Positions 17,424 to 26,098 of a stretch of DNA of 64,000 nucleotides are shown here, in pieces. A model generated the notes under the pieces. That model was not told the origin of the DNA. It saw only the letters and a program-made list of their open reading frames with translations, and ran no database searches. The DNA is from Romeriopsis sp046049545 (lineage in GTDB: Bacteria; Cyanobacteriota; Cyanobacteriia; Leptolyngbyales; Leptolyngbyaceae). Made by a program: the position numbers and the translations under genes. The DNA lies in contig JBJORF010000005.1 of the NCBI GenBank assembly GCA_046049545.1, forward strand, positions 1 through 64,000. The letters are read 5' to 3'. Each line of letters starts with the position of its first letter. Position 1 is the first letter of the stretch.

Positions 17424-18383
17424 ATGCGAATTCTTGTGACAGGCGGGGCGGGCTTCATTGGCTCTCACCTCATCGATCGGTTGATGAATCAAGGTCATGA
17501 AGTAATCTGCTTGGATAACTTCTACACGGGCACGAAGCGGAATATTGAGCATTGGATTGGCAATCCTTATTTTGAATTGGTACGTCACGACATCACTGAG
17601 CCGATCCGGCTCGAAGTTGACCAAATTTATCACCTGGCTTGCCCCGCTTCGCCGGTTCACTATCAGCACAACCCCGTCAAGACGATCAAAACGAACGTCA
17701 TGGGGACATTGAATATGTTGGGCTTGGCCAAGCGCGTCAATGCGCGCTTCCTGTTGGCTTCGACCTCGGAAGTGTATGGCGATCCCGAAGTGCATCCGCA
17801 GCCGGAGTCCTATCGCGGTAACGTCAACCCGATCGGCATTCGCAGCTGCTATGACGAAGGGAAGCGCGTCGCGGAAACCCTGGCCTTTGACTATCATCGT
17901 CAAAATGGCGTGGACATTCGCGTGATGCGAATTTTCAACACCTACGGGCCGCGCATGTTGGAAAATGATGGGCGTGTGGTCAGCAACTTGATCGTGCAAG
18001 CGCTGAAGGGCATTCCCCTGACAATCTATGGGGATGGTTCTCAAACCCGCAGCTTCTGCTACGTGTCGGATTTGGTGGAAGGAATGATGCGCCTGATGAA
18101 TGGCGACCAAATTGGCCCAATCAACATCGGTAACCCCGGCGAATACACGATCCTGCAACTGGCGGAAACGATCCAGACCATGATCAACCCCAACACCGAA
18201 TTGAAGTTCGAGCCGTTGCCCCAGGATGATCCGCAGCGTCGCAAACCGGACATCACCTTGGCGCAGCAACATCTGGGTTGGGAGCCGACGATTCCGTTGC
18301 AGGAAGGACTAGAGCGGACGATCGCCGACTTCCGTAAGCGAGTCGAAATCGCGGCGGCGGAAGCAGCATTGGCCGCTGGTTAA
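17424..18383 (+). CDS. UDP-glucuronate decarboxylase (UDP-xylose synthase)
   Basis: An extended SDR enzyme of 319 residues that oxidises and decarboxylates UDP-glucuronate to UDP-xylose. The NAD-binding site is TGGAGFIGSHL (residues 6-16). The catalytic triad is represented by TSEVYG (about 113-118) and the YDEGK pair (Tyr 142, Lys 146). The conserved HLACPASPVHYQHNP and YVSDLVEG motifs are typical of UXS. The next gene, 100 bp on, makes its substrate, so the pair forms a two-step UDP-xylose route. The product probably feeds cell-surface polysaccharide synthesis, which is inference. Confidence 0.9.
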   Translation: MRILVTGGAGFIGSHLIDRLMNQGHEVICLDNFYTGTKRNIEHWIGNPYFELVRHDITEPIRLEVDQIYHLACPASPVHYQHNPVKTIKTNVMGTLNMLGLAKRVNARFLLASTSEVYGDPEVHPQPESYRGNVNPIGIRSCYDEGKRVAETLAFDYHRQNGVDIRVMRIFNTYGPRMLENDGRVVSNLIVQALKGIPLTIYGDGSQTRSFCYVSDLVEGMMRLMNGDQIGPINIGNPGEYTILQLAETIQTMINPNTELKFEPLPQDDPQRRKPDITLAQQHLGWEPTIPLQEGLERTIADFRKRVEIAAAEAALAAG

Positions 18384-18395
18384 GATTTGAGGTGG

Positions 18396-18461
18396 ATTGC
18401 CCAAGCCGATTTCAAAATTGGCTTGGGCAATCTCGTAATTGGCTTGGGCAATCTAGTAAAT
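18396..18461 (+). repeat. Hairpin with duplicated arm between the two nucleotide-sugar genes
   Basis: ATTGCCCAAGCC (from 18396) pairs with GGCTTGGGCAAT (18420-18431). The right arm is then repeated as a 21-bp direct repeat (18420-18440 and 18441-18461). There is no T run. It could be a weak terminator or an mRNA-stabilising stem between the decarboxylase and dehydrogenase genes. Confidence 0.7.
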
Positions 18462-18485
18462 AGTTGATTTGTTAGAGGATTCTTT

Positions 18486-19868
18486 ATGCGCGTTTGTGTC
18501 ATTGGAACAGGTTATGTGGGTTTGGTGACAGGGGTCTCCTTGGCACATATTGGTCATGAAGTCATTTGTGTCGATAACAATGAAGCAAAAGTCAAGCTGA
18601 TGCAGTCCGGCCAATCGCCGATCTTCGAACCGGGCTTGTCGGAGCTGATGCAGGGCGCGATCGCGGCCAATCGTTTGTCCTTCACTTCCGACTTGGCGGC
18701 GGCGGTTGACCATGGTGAAATTCTCTATATTGCCGTCGGTACCCCTGCATTGCCCAATGGCGACAGTGACACCCGCTATGTCGAAGCCGTGGCACGCGGC
18801 ATCGGGGGCTGCTTGACGGGCGGCTACAAGGTGATCGTGAACAAATCCACTGTGCCGATCGGTTCGGGGGACTGGGTGCGGATGCTGATTCTCGATGGTG
18901 TGCGCGCGCGCCAAGAAGAAGCGGTAACGGCGGGCGGCGGTGTGGCGACGATGCCGATCGAGCCGGAATTTGACGTAATCAGCAACCCGGAATTCCTGCG
19001 GGAAGGTTCCGCCGTGTACGACACGTTCAACCCCGATCGCATTGTCCTCGGCGGTAACAGCGAGCGTGCCATCAGCATGATGAAAGCACTCTACGCGCCG
19101 ATTATCTCCCGTGAATTTGCCGAAGATAAGTCAGCGGCGTTGGTGCCCGTGGTGACGACAGATCTGAGTTCGGCGGAAATGATCAAGTATGCTGCAAACG
19201 CTTTCTTGGCAACCAAAATCAGTTTCATCAACGAAGTCGCCAACATCTGCGATCGCGTGGGTGCGGATGTGACGCAGGTGGCAAAGGGCATTGGCTTAGA
19301 TTCGAGGATTGGCAGCAAGTTCCTGAATGCGGGCTTGGGCTGGGGCGGTTCCTGCTTTCCGAAGGATGTGTCGGCGCTGATCCATACGGCGGATGATTAT
19401 GGCTATGAAGCGCAGTTGATGAAAGCGGCGGTGGCCGTCAACGAGCGTCAGCGCGTGATCACCCTGGAGAAGCTCCAGCAAGTGCTAAAGATTTTGAAAG
19501 GGAAGACCGTGGGCCTGTTGGGTTTGACCTTCAAGCCGGACACGGATGATCTGCGGGATGCGCCGGCTTTGGTGTTGATCGAGAACCTGACACGCCTGGG
19601 TGCCAAGGTCAAGGCCTACGACCCGATTATTTCCCAAACCGGGATGCGCCACGGTTTGTCCGATGTGCTGGTGGAAACTGACCCCGAGCGGTTAGCCGAT
19701 GCCTGCGATGCTTTGGTGTTGGTGACGGAGTGGGAAGAGTTCTTGAAGTTGGACTACGCCAAGATGTCCAAGTTGATGGCGGCTCCGGTGATCATCGATG
19801 GTCGCAACTTTCTCGACCAAAAGGCACTGGAGTCCTACGGCTACCGTTATGTGGGGATTGGTCGCTAG
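18486..19868 (+). CDS. ugd: UDP-glucose 6-dehydrogenase
   Basis: Oxidises UDP-glucose twice with NAD to UDP-glucuronate. Length is 460 residues. The N-terminal Rossmann motif is GTGYVGLVTGVSLAHIGHEV. The catalytic Cys lies in GWGGSCFPKDV near residue 288. The dimer-forming middle helix and the C-terminal UDP-binding domain (LLGLTFKPDTDDLRDAPA) are all present. The product is the substrate of the decarboxylase encoded just upstream on the same strand. A strong terminator follows. Confidence 0.95.
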   Translation: MRVCVIGTGYVGLVTGVSLAHIGHEVICVDNNEAKVKLMQSGQSPIFEPGLSELMQGAIAANRLSFTSDLAAAVDHGEILYIAVGTPALPNGDSDTRYVEAVARGIGGCLTGGYKVIVNKSTVPIGSGDWVRMLILDGVRARQEEAVTAGGGVATMPIEPEFDVISNPEFLREGSAVYDTFNPDRIVLGGNSERAISMMKALYAPIISREFAEDKSAALVPVVTTDLSSAEMIKYAANAFLATKISFINEVANICDRVGADVTQVAKGIGLDSRIGSKFLNAGLGWGGSCFPKDVSALIHTADDYGYEAQLMKAAVAVNERQRVITLEKLQQVLKILKGKTVGLLGLTFKPDTDDLRDAPALVLIENLTRLGAKVKAYDPIISQTGMRHGLSDVLVETDPERLADACDALVLVTEWEEFLKLDYAKMSKLMAAPVIIDGRNFLDQKALESYGYRYVGIGR

Positions 19869-19891
19869 TTGATGTGATGGTTTAATCCAGG

Positions 19892-19924
19892 AAGGCCGAT
19901 CGGGGATTACCCGATCGGCCTTTT
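19892..19924 (+). terminator. Rho-independent terminator of ugd
   Basis: AAGGCCGATCGGG (19892-19904) pairs with CCCGATCGGCCTT (19910-19922), followed by TT. It lies between the convergent ugd and Uma2 genes. Confidence 0.85.
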
Positions 19925-19953
19925 GATTTGAACTGACGGCTCAGGCGATCAGC

Positions 19954-20544
19954 TTAACGCCCTGCTGTGAGGATTTGGTTTGCGGTTAACTTGAAGTTGG
20001 GAAAACCCGGTGAGACAATGGCATCATCGCCAGTGAAGTCTTGAAATTTGTAGCATTCATCAACTAGGTTGCCAATTTTCACAATCGATCGTTCCGGATC
20101 GATAATCCACATTTCGGGAATGCCGCACTGGGCATATTCCGCTGGCTTCTGCTCATAATCACGGCGGTAGGATTTGCGGTCATTCAGGCTATTGGAAACG
20201 ACTTCGATTACGAGTAAGGGGACAGCCTCACCCGCCCGCAGAATCTTGCCATCCGCCATGATGGCGGCATCGGAGGCATCGGAATGAATGATTAAATCGG
20301 GTTGGCGCGCCGTGGCCTTGGTTGAGCTGACGTTGACCTGATGCCCGATCGCCAGACGGGAATGGGGAATCTCTAGTGCTTGCAGAAAATGAGCCAACAA
20401 AAATACAGCGATCTTCACGTTCAGCGGATTCTCAGCGCCCATCTCCACCAATACTCCATCATCCAACTCGTATCTTGCATCTGTCCCATCGTCGTAGGTC
20501 AGATATTCCTGAAGCGTCATTGTTCTTTGGGTCGCAACAGTCAT
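19954..20544 (-). CDS. Uma2 family (DUF820) putative restriction-like endonuclease
   Basis: 196 residues from ATG at 20544 (MTVATQRTMTLQEYLTYDDG). Uma2 proteins have a PD-(D/E)xK nuclease fold and are greatly expanded in cyanobacteria; their function is unproven. The likely active-site residues are in RQPDLIIHS and PLLVIEVVS, spaced about 35 residues apart, followed by DRKSYRRDYEQKPAEYAQCGIPEMWIID with the conserved Lys. The longer start at 20601 overlaps a terminator. It is intact, unlike the second Uma2 copy at 37.5-37.9 kb. Confidence 0.88.
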   Translation of the reverse strand: MTVATQRTMTLQEYLTYDDGTDARYELDDGVLVEMGAENPLNVKIAVFLLAHFLQALEIPHSRLAIGHQVNVSSTKATARQPDLIIHSDASDAAIMADGKILRAGEAVPLLVIEVVSNSLNDRKSYRRDYEQKPAEYAQCGIPEMWIIDPERSIVKIGNLVDECYKFQDFTGDDAIVSPGFPNFKLTANQILTAGR

Positions 20545-20605
20545 CGGCTCCCTCTCCCAAATCAGTTCCCGAGTCGGTATTTTCAGTTTAGCGAATCTCA
20601 ATAGT

Positions 20606-20640
20606 AAAAAGGCGATCCCCTCTGAGCTGGAATCGCCTTT
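20606..20640 (-). terminator. Terminator downstream of tRNA-Val(UAC)
   Basis: On the minus strand AAAGGCGAT pairs with ATCGCCTTT and continues into a T run. It lies just past the tRNA gene. Confidence 0.75.
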
Positions 20641-20657
20641 CTAGTAGTAGATGACAA

Positions 20658-20729
20658 TGGGTGATGAGGGATTCGAACCCCCGGCCTTCTCCTTGTAAGG
20701 GAGACACTCTACCGCTGAGTTAATCACCC
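20658..20729 (-). tRNA. tRNA-Val (UAC)
   Basis: The minus strand starts GGGTGATT at 20729. The acceptor stem GGGTGAT pairs with ATCACCC, the anticodon stem TCTCC pairs with GGAGA, and the loop CTTACAA gives anticodon UAC. The T loop TTCGAAT is normal. CCA is not encoded. Confidence 0.96.
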
Positions 20730-20874
20730 ATGGTAAAAGGCGTTTTACTGTGCCTCTGTGGTTCTTACTATATCAGAGAATGTCACGAATCTCAATTTTT
20801 CCGTATTTCTTCGCGTTCCCTTTTGGGCGCGATCGCTACGATTAGAGTCGAATTTTTGATAAATTCTTTTGTAC

Positions 20875-20933
20875 TGGCTTAGTTTGTATTGTTGGCTTGG
20901 TTTGTATTGATTGGTTTAGTTTCTATTGTTTTG
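20875..20933. repeat. Imperfect 18-19 bp T-rich unit repeated three times
   Basis: Three successive units resembling TTGGCTTAGTTTGTATTG occupy the leader just ahead of the DUF2227 gene. They are less well conserved than the other triplications and could simply be low-complexity leader sequence. Confidence 0.6.
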
Positions 20934-20949
20934 GTTTGGATGATCTGCG

Positions 20950-21540
20950 ATGCCCTCTGGTCGTACCCATGACAGCATTACGCTTTGGTGTTTGCCGCCC
21001 TTGGCCTTTGGGGGCTGGTGGCTGACCCGCGATGGGCTATTGGTGCTGATTTTGACGGGTTGTTTTCTATTCAGCGGCCTGATGTTTGGGCCAGACTTGG
21101 ATATTTACTCGCGGCAGTATCAGCGCTGGGGCTGGTTGCGGTGGGTGTGGCTGCCCTATCGGCGCAGCATGAGCCACCGATCGGTGCTGTCCCACGGCGC
21201 GATCGTCGGCACAGTGCTGCGAGTGGCATACGTTTCGACTTTATTGATGGCGGTGGCGATTCCGACCTACTTGATTTGGGCGTTTATCCAGCAGGCGATT
21301 GGCAATGTGCCCCACTGGTACTGGCTGTTTCAGCCTTGGTTCGATCGGCATTTGGGGAATCTCTCCGATTCGTTGCAACAGGATTTGCATTTGTGGATTG
21401 CGGGATTCATTGGCTTAGAATTAGGGTCGATGAGTCATAGCATGAGTGATACCGTTTGGTCGGCGATCAAGCGCTATCGCCGTCAGCAGCAAGCGCCCGC
21501 CAAAACGCGGAAATCATCTTCCCGCCGTCCTTCCCGCTAG
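20950..21540 (+). CDS. DUF2227 putative metal-binding membrane protein
   Basis: A 196-residue protein of the DUF2227 family, annotated elsewhere as metal-binding. The start MPSGRTHDSIT carries the conserved His, with MFGPDLDIYS and SHRSVLSHG supplying further potential metal ligands in the arrangement of YdjM-type membrane hydrolases. Hydrophobic segments are near residues 14-45, 85-110 and 150-160. The basic, Ser/Arg-rich tail (about 175-196) is cytosolic. It is followed closely by mazG (12 bp). Confidence 0.82.
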   Translation: MPSGRTHDSITLWCLPPLAFGGWWLTRDGLLVLILTGCFLFSGLMFGPDLDIYSRQYQRWGWLRWVWLPYRRSMSHRSVLSHGAIVGTVLRVAYVSTLLMAVAIPTYLIWAFIQQAIGNVPHWYWLFQPWFDRHLGNLSDSLQQDLHLWIAGFIGLELGSMSHSMSDTVWSAIKRYRRQQQAPAKTRKSSSRRPSR

Positions 21541-21552
21541 GAATTTGTGCCC

Positions 21553-22368
21553 ATGTCTCAGCCTGATCAAACCCTGCAAGCCCTGCAAGCCCTGATCGCG
21601 ACTGTCGCCCAACTGCGCAATCCCGACGGCGGTTGTCCCTGGGATTTGGCTCAGACGGCCCGATCGCTGACTCCCTACATCATCGAAGAAGCCTACGAGA
21701 CGGTTCATGCAATTCAAAGTGGCAATCAGCAGGATATTGCAGAAGAACTGGGTGATCTCCTCCTCCAAGTGGTGTTGCAGGCACAGGTGGCCCAAGATGC
21801 CGGACAGTTTGACTTGGCGCAGGTCGCCCAGGGAATTAACGATAAGTTAATCCGACGGCATCCCCACGTATTTGGCGCAGTCACGGCGAAGGATGCAGAA
21901 ACTGTCGAACGCAACTGGGCGGCGATCAAAGCAGCCGAGAAAGGCGAATCCCCCGATCGGGCCCAAACCCTGTCCCATAAACTGGAACGCAAAGCCCGAT
22001 CGCTCCCGGCATTGGAGTCGGCCATGTACATTTCTCAGAAAGCCGCCAAGGTAGGGTTTGAGTGGGAGAAAATCGAGGATGTATGGGCCAAGTTTGAAGA
22101 AGAACTCGCCGAATTTCATCACGCCCTGGCCCATGAAACGAAAGCGGAGCAGATTGGTGAATTTGGCGATGTGTTGTTTAGTCTGATGCAGGTGGCCCGC
22201 TGGCAGGATATTGACCCGAGTGAAGCGCTAGCAGGTACAAATCAACGCTTTATTCAACGGCTCCGGTTGATGGAGGAGTTTGCGGATAAACCCCTGGAAG
22301 ATTACAGTTTGATGGAGCTGGAAGCCCTGTGGCAGCAAGCGAAGGTCAAAATTCGGGCTTCGGCGTAG
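21553..22368 (+). CDS. mazG: Nucleoside triphosphate pyrophosphohydrolase MazG
   Basis: Hydrolyses NTPs and dNTPs to monophosphates, a house-cleaning role. About 271 residues, with two MazG domains in tandem. The first is GGCPWDLAQTARSLTPYIIEEAYE with EELGDLLLQV (Mg-binding EExxE and D). The second, weaker domain is around VGFEWEKIEDVWAKFEEELAEF with EFGDVLFSL. I chose ATG at 21553; GTG at 21547 is possible. The last codons (RASA and stop) fall inside a dispersed palindromic repeat element, so the 3' end of the gene has been rewritten by it. Confidence 0.93.
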   Translation: MSQPDQTLQALQALIATVAQLRNPDGGCPWDLAQTARSLTPYIIEEAYETVHAIQSGNQQDIAEELGDLLLQVVLQAQVAQDAGQFDLAQVAQGINDKLIRRHPHVFGAVTAKDAETVERNWAAIKAAEKGESPDRAQTLSHKLERKARSLPALESAMYISQKAAKVGFEWEKIEDVWAKFEEELAEFHHALAHETKAEQIGEFGDVLFSLMQVARWQDIDPSEALAGTNQRFIQRLRLMEEFADKPLEDYSLMELEALWQQAKVKIRASA

Positions 22369-22484
22369 CTCAGCCCCCGGTTGATTGGGGTGGTTGAGCC
22401 GGGCTTCGGCGTGGCTCAGCCCTCGGTTGTGGGCTGACGCTCATTTCCGATCAATCAGTGGGTTGAGCAACCGCCGAAACCCAC
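22354..22484. repeat. Cluster of dispersed palindromic elements at the mazG 3' end
   Basis: GGGCTTCGGCG(T/G)(A/G)GCTCAGCCC-type units are at 22355-22376 and 22401-22422, in copies 46 bp apart. A related 27-bp unit at 22458-22484 is the exact reverse complement of 27792-27818. The first unit includes the mazG stop codon. Confidence 0.85.
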
Positions 22485-22514
22485 GGTTCAGCAATCAGTT
22501 GAGCATTGGCGCTG

Positions 22515-23108
22515 TTAACGATCGATTTTGTAGAGCAACCATAGCCCGATCGCTAAGCTAATCCCGTGGGCGCAGAGGATCTGGGCATTTCCCAGCACCA
22601 GCCCCATATCCAAAGGCTCGATCATTTGTGCCCCCAAGGCGGAATTATAAATCGCCCCCGGTGCCATGGTGGTCGCCGATCGGCCCATCAAAATCCCGCC
22701 AATCACCTGCATTCCCAGTAAGCCCAAACCCAAACCCGCCATGGCAAATAGAATATTCAGCCACAGAAAACTGATCGTGCTGACTTTGCTGGGGCGATTG
22801 TCGGGGTCGCGTGATTGCAGCCGTCGCCCGATCCGCAAACACTGAAAGTAGCGCAGCAGCATGAATAATTGCACGACTAAGCTCAGCATCAAGATGATCC
22901 CGCCGAAATTCAGGCCAGCAGCCCGCGATGCTCCAGTTGCATCTTTCGAGACGAGGTTACGCCCGATCGCAAAGACAATCGGCAGTCCCCCCAGCACCGC
23001 CAAAATGCCCTGCGCCCAAATGTTTCCCCAGCTAGCTCGCCGCAATAGTGAAGCGGTTTTCTTGACCACTGGCGAGAGTTCGGATGATGCGGTTTGGTCG
23101 TCGTACAT
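22515..23108 (-). CDS. DUF3611 family membrane protein
   Basis: About 197 residues from ATG at 23108 (MYDDQTAS). The DUF3611 family is shared by cyanobacteria and plant chloroplasts, where relatives include the Tic21-type inner-envelope protein. It has four hydrophobic segments, around residues 30-50, 65-90, 115-140 and 165-190, with conserved RRASWGNIWAQGILAVLGG near the N-terminus. The role in cyanobacteria is not settled. The gene stands alone between mazG and a divergent response regulator. Confidence 0.82.
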   Translation of the reverse strand: MYDDQTASSELSPVVKKTASLLRRASWGNIWAQGILAVLGGLPIVFAIGRNLVSKDATGASRAAGLNFGGIILMLSLVVQLFMLLRYFQCLRIGRRLQSRDPDNRPSKVSTISFLWLNILFAMAGLGLGLLGMQVIGGILMGRSATTMAPGAIYNSALGAQMIEPLDMGLVLGNAQILCAHGISLAIGLWLLYKIDR

Positions 23109-23316
23109 AGTCTGAATCCTAAGAACGTATCGACTGAGATACATAACTGAGATATGTACTTCAGTCGCAGGTAAATCGCGTAAAAATGGAACTGTTGATT
23201 GTGGATTATTGATGATGCAAGCAAACTTGCCTTAGGATTTAATCCTACCATTTCGTCTTTCCGGACTCTCGCTGTCTGATTTTGCTTAGTGCTCTTTGTT
23301 TTTAGACATCGTTGTT

Positions 23317-23991
23317 ATGCCTTTATCCCCATCCCCGTCGGTGCCACCTCCGATCGTTCGCTTGGTCATTGTTGAAGATGATCCGATGATGCAATTGGGT
23401 TTGGAGCAATCGCTGCAAGATTATCCCCATGTCCAGATTGTCGCCTTGGCCGCTGATGGGGTGAGTGGTTTGGCGGCGGTGCGGCAGCATCAGCCGGATT
23501 TGGTGGTGATGGATATTGGCTTGCCACGTTTGGATGGGATTGCAGTAACGCAGGCCATTAAAGCAGAAATGCCCCAGATTCGGGTAGTGATGTTTACTTC
23601 CCACATCTCGGAAACGGAAATTGTCGCGTCGCTCTCCAGTGGGGCCGATGCCTATTGCATCAAAGGCGCAAATGTCGAGCTGCTGATCAGCGCGATCGAG
23701 GCCGCCCTCGATGGTGCGGTTTATCTGGATCCAAAAATTGCCCGCAAGGTCTTGGAACATCTTCGTCCCCCGCCCCCGGAGGCGGATAAAGCGGCCTTGG
23801 CCACGCTATCGCCCCGGGAATTGGACGTGCTGCAATTGATGGTGCAGGGCTTGAGCAATTCCGAAATCGCCGAGTCGCTGTATCTCAGCACGAACACGAT
23901 CAAAACCCATCTGCGCGGCATCATGAACAAGTTAGCCGTGGACGATCGGGTGCAAGCCGCCGTCGTGGCCTTGCGTGCGGGTTTGATCTGA
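23317..23991 (+). CDS. NarL-family response regulator
   Basis: 225 residues from ATG at 23317. A receiver domain (residues 18-135) carries the acidic pair EDD, the phospho-acceptor Asp 66 (VVMDIGLPRLDG), the switch Thr in FTSH and the Lys in IKGAN. A LuxR-type DNA-binding helix-turn-helix follows (about 158-218; LSPRELDVLQLMVQGLSN, then LSTNTIKTHLRGIMNKL). A Pro-rich segment precedes the receiver. No kinase is adjacent; the partner is unknown. Confidence 0.93.
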   Translation: MPLSPSPSVPPPIVRLVIVEDDPMMQLGLEQSLQDYPHVQIVALAADGVSGLAAVRQHQPDLVVMDIGLPRLDGIAVTQAIKAEMPQIRVVMFTSHISETEIVASLSSGADAYCIKGANVELLISAIEAALDGAVYLDPKIARKVLEHLRPPPPEADKAALATLSPRELDVLQLMVQGLSNSEIAESLYLSTNTIKTHLRGIMNKLAVDDRVQAAVVALRAGLI

Positions 23992-24644
23992 GCGGCCCGT
24001 GGGTCTAATCGATGATTGCGAATAAATATCTCAAAACACAAAATATCTGCTGCAAAGTCTAAAGTTTTCAGTGCAGGTGGGGTCGGCGGTAGAAATATCC
24101 GGCACACTAGAGCGTATAGGCAATGAGTTTTTATCACTGTTTCGTCACGCTACAGATTGAACGGCTACAGATTGAACGCGAATGGTCGATTATTCAGTGA
24201 TTTCGGTATTCCAACGGAGTCGCAATTCTACCGTCAGCGAGTTTTCACCAATGCCGCCTGGGTCAGGCAACTGTTTAGATAAGGATAGTGAGGTGAATTG
24301 GATTTGGATGGGTCGGAATGTTGCATTGTGCGTTGAATCCCTCGGTGAATTTTGCCGATCAAAGCAGGGCAATCCCGACACAATCATCAATTACGTCAGT
24401 GGATCATTGGGCATCAGTGGTTTATCGGGTGCGCCACACAACACCAACCATTACGGGTCGTCACTTTCCTGGATGGGCAATGCACCGGAACTTCAATTTG
24501 CATCATGGAGTCTGGCATTTATATCTCCCTGGACAGAGGTAATTCTCCGGTAAGACCGCTAAATTCATACCATCATGTCCAAACTCTGATCAGTGATCAC
24601 ACTTCGCAAAACCTTGTCGTCACTACACTCTGGAAGCTAAAACT
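23992..24644. other. 650-bp region without a credible gene upstream of padR
   Basis: Open frames here (the longest about 120 codons) have non-cyanobacterial-looking composition and no family resemblance. A 16-bp direct repeat (GGCTACAGATTGAACG-like) occurs twice around 24147-24178. GATCAGTGATCAC at 24588-24600 is partly palindromic and close to the padR start, so it could be an operator. I see no RNA gene that I can name. Confidence 0.5.
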
Positions 24645-25004
24645 ATGAAATTTGAGGATATCTACCAATTCTTCAAAGATCCGCCGCCTTTCTATCTCAA
24701 TAAAGAGCTGGCTGTCTGCTATGTCCTGTCGATTCTGCTGCGGAATGACTCCTATGGCACGGAGTTGATTAATTTGCTGGAATCAGAATATCCGTTCTAT
24801 CGGCTGTCGGATACTGTGCTGTACAGTGCCCTGAAATTCCTCGAAGATCAGGATATGGTCACAGGCTATTGGAAGAAAGTCGAAGGTCGTGGTCGTCCGC
24901 GTCGGATGTACCAAGTTCGGGATGAAGTGCAGGATCAAGCCCGCGATCTGGCACGTCTGTGGCAGAGCTATGCGGTTCAGCAGGAACGCACGGTGGTTCA
25001 CTAA
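24645..25004 (+). CDS. PadR-family transcriptional regulator
   Basis: A 119-residue winged-helix DNA-binding protein. The PadR signature is plain: LAVCYVLSILLRNDSYGTEL (helix 1-2), then YPFYRLSDTVLYSALKFLEDQDMV (recognition helix region) and WKKVEGRGRPRRMYQV (the wing with the conserved GRGRPRR-Y). It lacks the long C-terminal dimerisation helix of larger PadR proteins. A strong terminator follows immediately. The long upstream region with a near-palindrome suggests autoregulation, which is inference. Target genes are unknown. Confidence 0.9.
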   Translation: MKFEDIYQFFKDPPPFYLNKELAVCYVLSILLRNDSYGTELINLLESEYPFYRLSDTVLYSALKFLEDQDMVTGYWKKVEGRGRPRRMYQVRDEVQDQARDLARLWQSYAVQQERTVVH

Positions 25005-25023
25005 TTTAACTTGGTGAGCGTTT

Positions 25024-25078
25024 AAGCGAACCCGCCTGATGATCGATGTTGATTCGATCGCCAGGCGGGTTCGCTTTT
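25024..25078 (+). terminator. Terminator of padR
   Basis: AAGCGAACCCGCCTG (25024-25038) pairs with CAGGCGGGTTCGCTT (25062-25076), followed by TT. The 23-nt loop itself contains GATCGATG...CGATCG pairing. Confidence 0.88.
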
Positions 25079-25125
25079 GAGCGATAATTTAGGTTAAATC
25101 CCATCGTCCCAACTGATCGCGCTCC

Positions 25126-25668
25126 ATGGATAACACCGTTATTGCTTCGACATTTTTCCTGACGATGCTCATGTTGATTGGGCTAGTGTTTTTCATTCGC
25201 GCTTCGACTAAAGATCGGACGCAGGTTGTGACGTTGAGTTCGGCTGAGTCGGGAGATCAGCTGTTGGCGGCCCTGAAGCAGTACTTCATCGATCGGGCCT
25301 ATCAGGTCGATGCGGTCGATCCAGCGAAGAATAAAGTGGTGCTGTCGGGGCAAGTTCGTCCCAGTGTGTTTCTCGCGACGCTGCTCTCGCTGATGGCAGG
25401 CGTTGGCTCACTCTGTTTGGGGTTGGTGCTGTCGATGACGCTGCCGGATGTACCCTACCTCTGGGCGGCATTTTTGTGGCTGATTCCGGGCGCGACTTGG
25501 TTTTATTGGAAAAAAGCCGGCCGTCAAGAAGAAGTCTCCTTTGCCCTGGATGAAGCCAAGCAACCGCCGACGGGCAGTTGGCTGACGGTGCGTGCCCACC
25601 GTGACGAGCTGGAATCGCTTCAGCAGACGTTAAATTTGACCGTAGAAGACTATATCGCGATCGAATAA
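25126..25668 (+). CDS. Cofactor assembly of complex C subunit B family protein
   Basis: A 180-residue membrane protein recognised as the CCB2/CCB4-like (DUF2930) family. In plastids these factors attach the extra heme c(i) covalently to cytochrome b6. It has one N-terminal membrane helix (residues 5-25), a soluble stretch with VVTLSSAESGDQLLAALKQYF, then two more helices (about 88-108 and 113-131) and a soluble C-terminal domain. It acts in the thylakoid membrane. No other b6f assembly gene is nearby. Confidence 0.82.
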   Translation: MDNTVIASTFFLTMLMLIGLVFFIRASTKDRTQVVTLSSAESGDQLLAALKQYFIDRAYQVDAVDPAKNKVVLSGQVRPSVFLATLLSLMAGVGSLCLGLVLSMTLPDVPYLWAAFLWLIPGATWFYWKKAGRQEEVSFALDEAKQPPTGSWLTVRAHRDELESLQQTLNLTVEDYIAIE

Positions 25669-25798
25669 CTGCGATCGAATAAGTCCAGGGCTCAGTACAG
25701 GATTAATAAAAATAAGCCGCCCTCGGCATCAAACCGGAAGGCGACTTAACTGAATGTATGAAGCACTTAATGTATGAAGCGAGCTTACGCATCAAGTG

Positions 25799-26098
25799 CT
25801 AAACGAGGACTGCTTCGTCTTCATCCGGCTGACGTAGGCTGGGGAATAGGAAGTGATTCTCTTCAACGTACTGAGCACCAAACAGACCTTTCTCAGCCCA
25901 AAAATACCGATCAGTGGTATGCTCATTACGCTTCACCAAGAGAAGCGCTGGCGGAAGGATGCCTTCTGCGTGAATGAACTTCCGGGCTGCTGTGACAGGC
26001 TTATCCTCGCCACAATCAATGCTAAACTGAGGGATGCATTCAAGGATTTTTCGTCCTTCTTGCCGCCGCCGACTCTTACGCTTACGTCTCCTTGCCAA
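25799..26098 (-). CDS. DUF3155 family protein
   Basis: A 99-residue protein of the highly conserved cyanobacterial DUF3155 family, function unknown. It begins with a strongly basic tail (MARRRKRKSRRRQEGRKILE), suggesting nucleic-acid contact. The invariant core follows: IDCGEDKPVTAARKFIHAEGI, here in two pieces as IDCGEDKPVTAARKF and IHAEGILPPALL, then RYFWAEKGLFGAQYVEENHF. The acidic C-terminus ends DEDEAVLV. The gene stands alone. Confidence 0.9.
   Translation of the reverse strand: MARRRKRKSRRRQEGRKILECIPQFSIDCGEDKPVTAARKFIHAEGILPPALLLVKRNEHTTDRYFWAEKGLFGAQYVEENHFLFPSLRQPDEDEAVLV

Noticed and set aside
24182..24553. 123-codon frame upstream of padR
   Set aside because: Irregular composition, no ribosome site and no recognisable motif; treated as intergenic.
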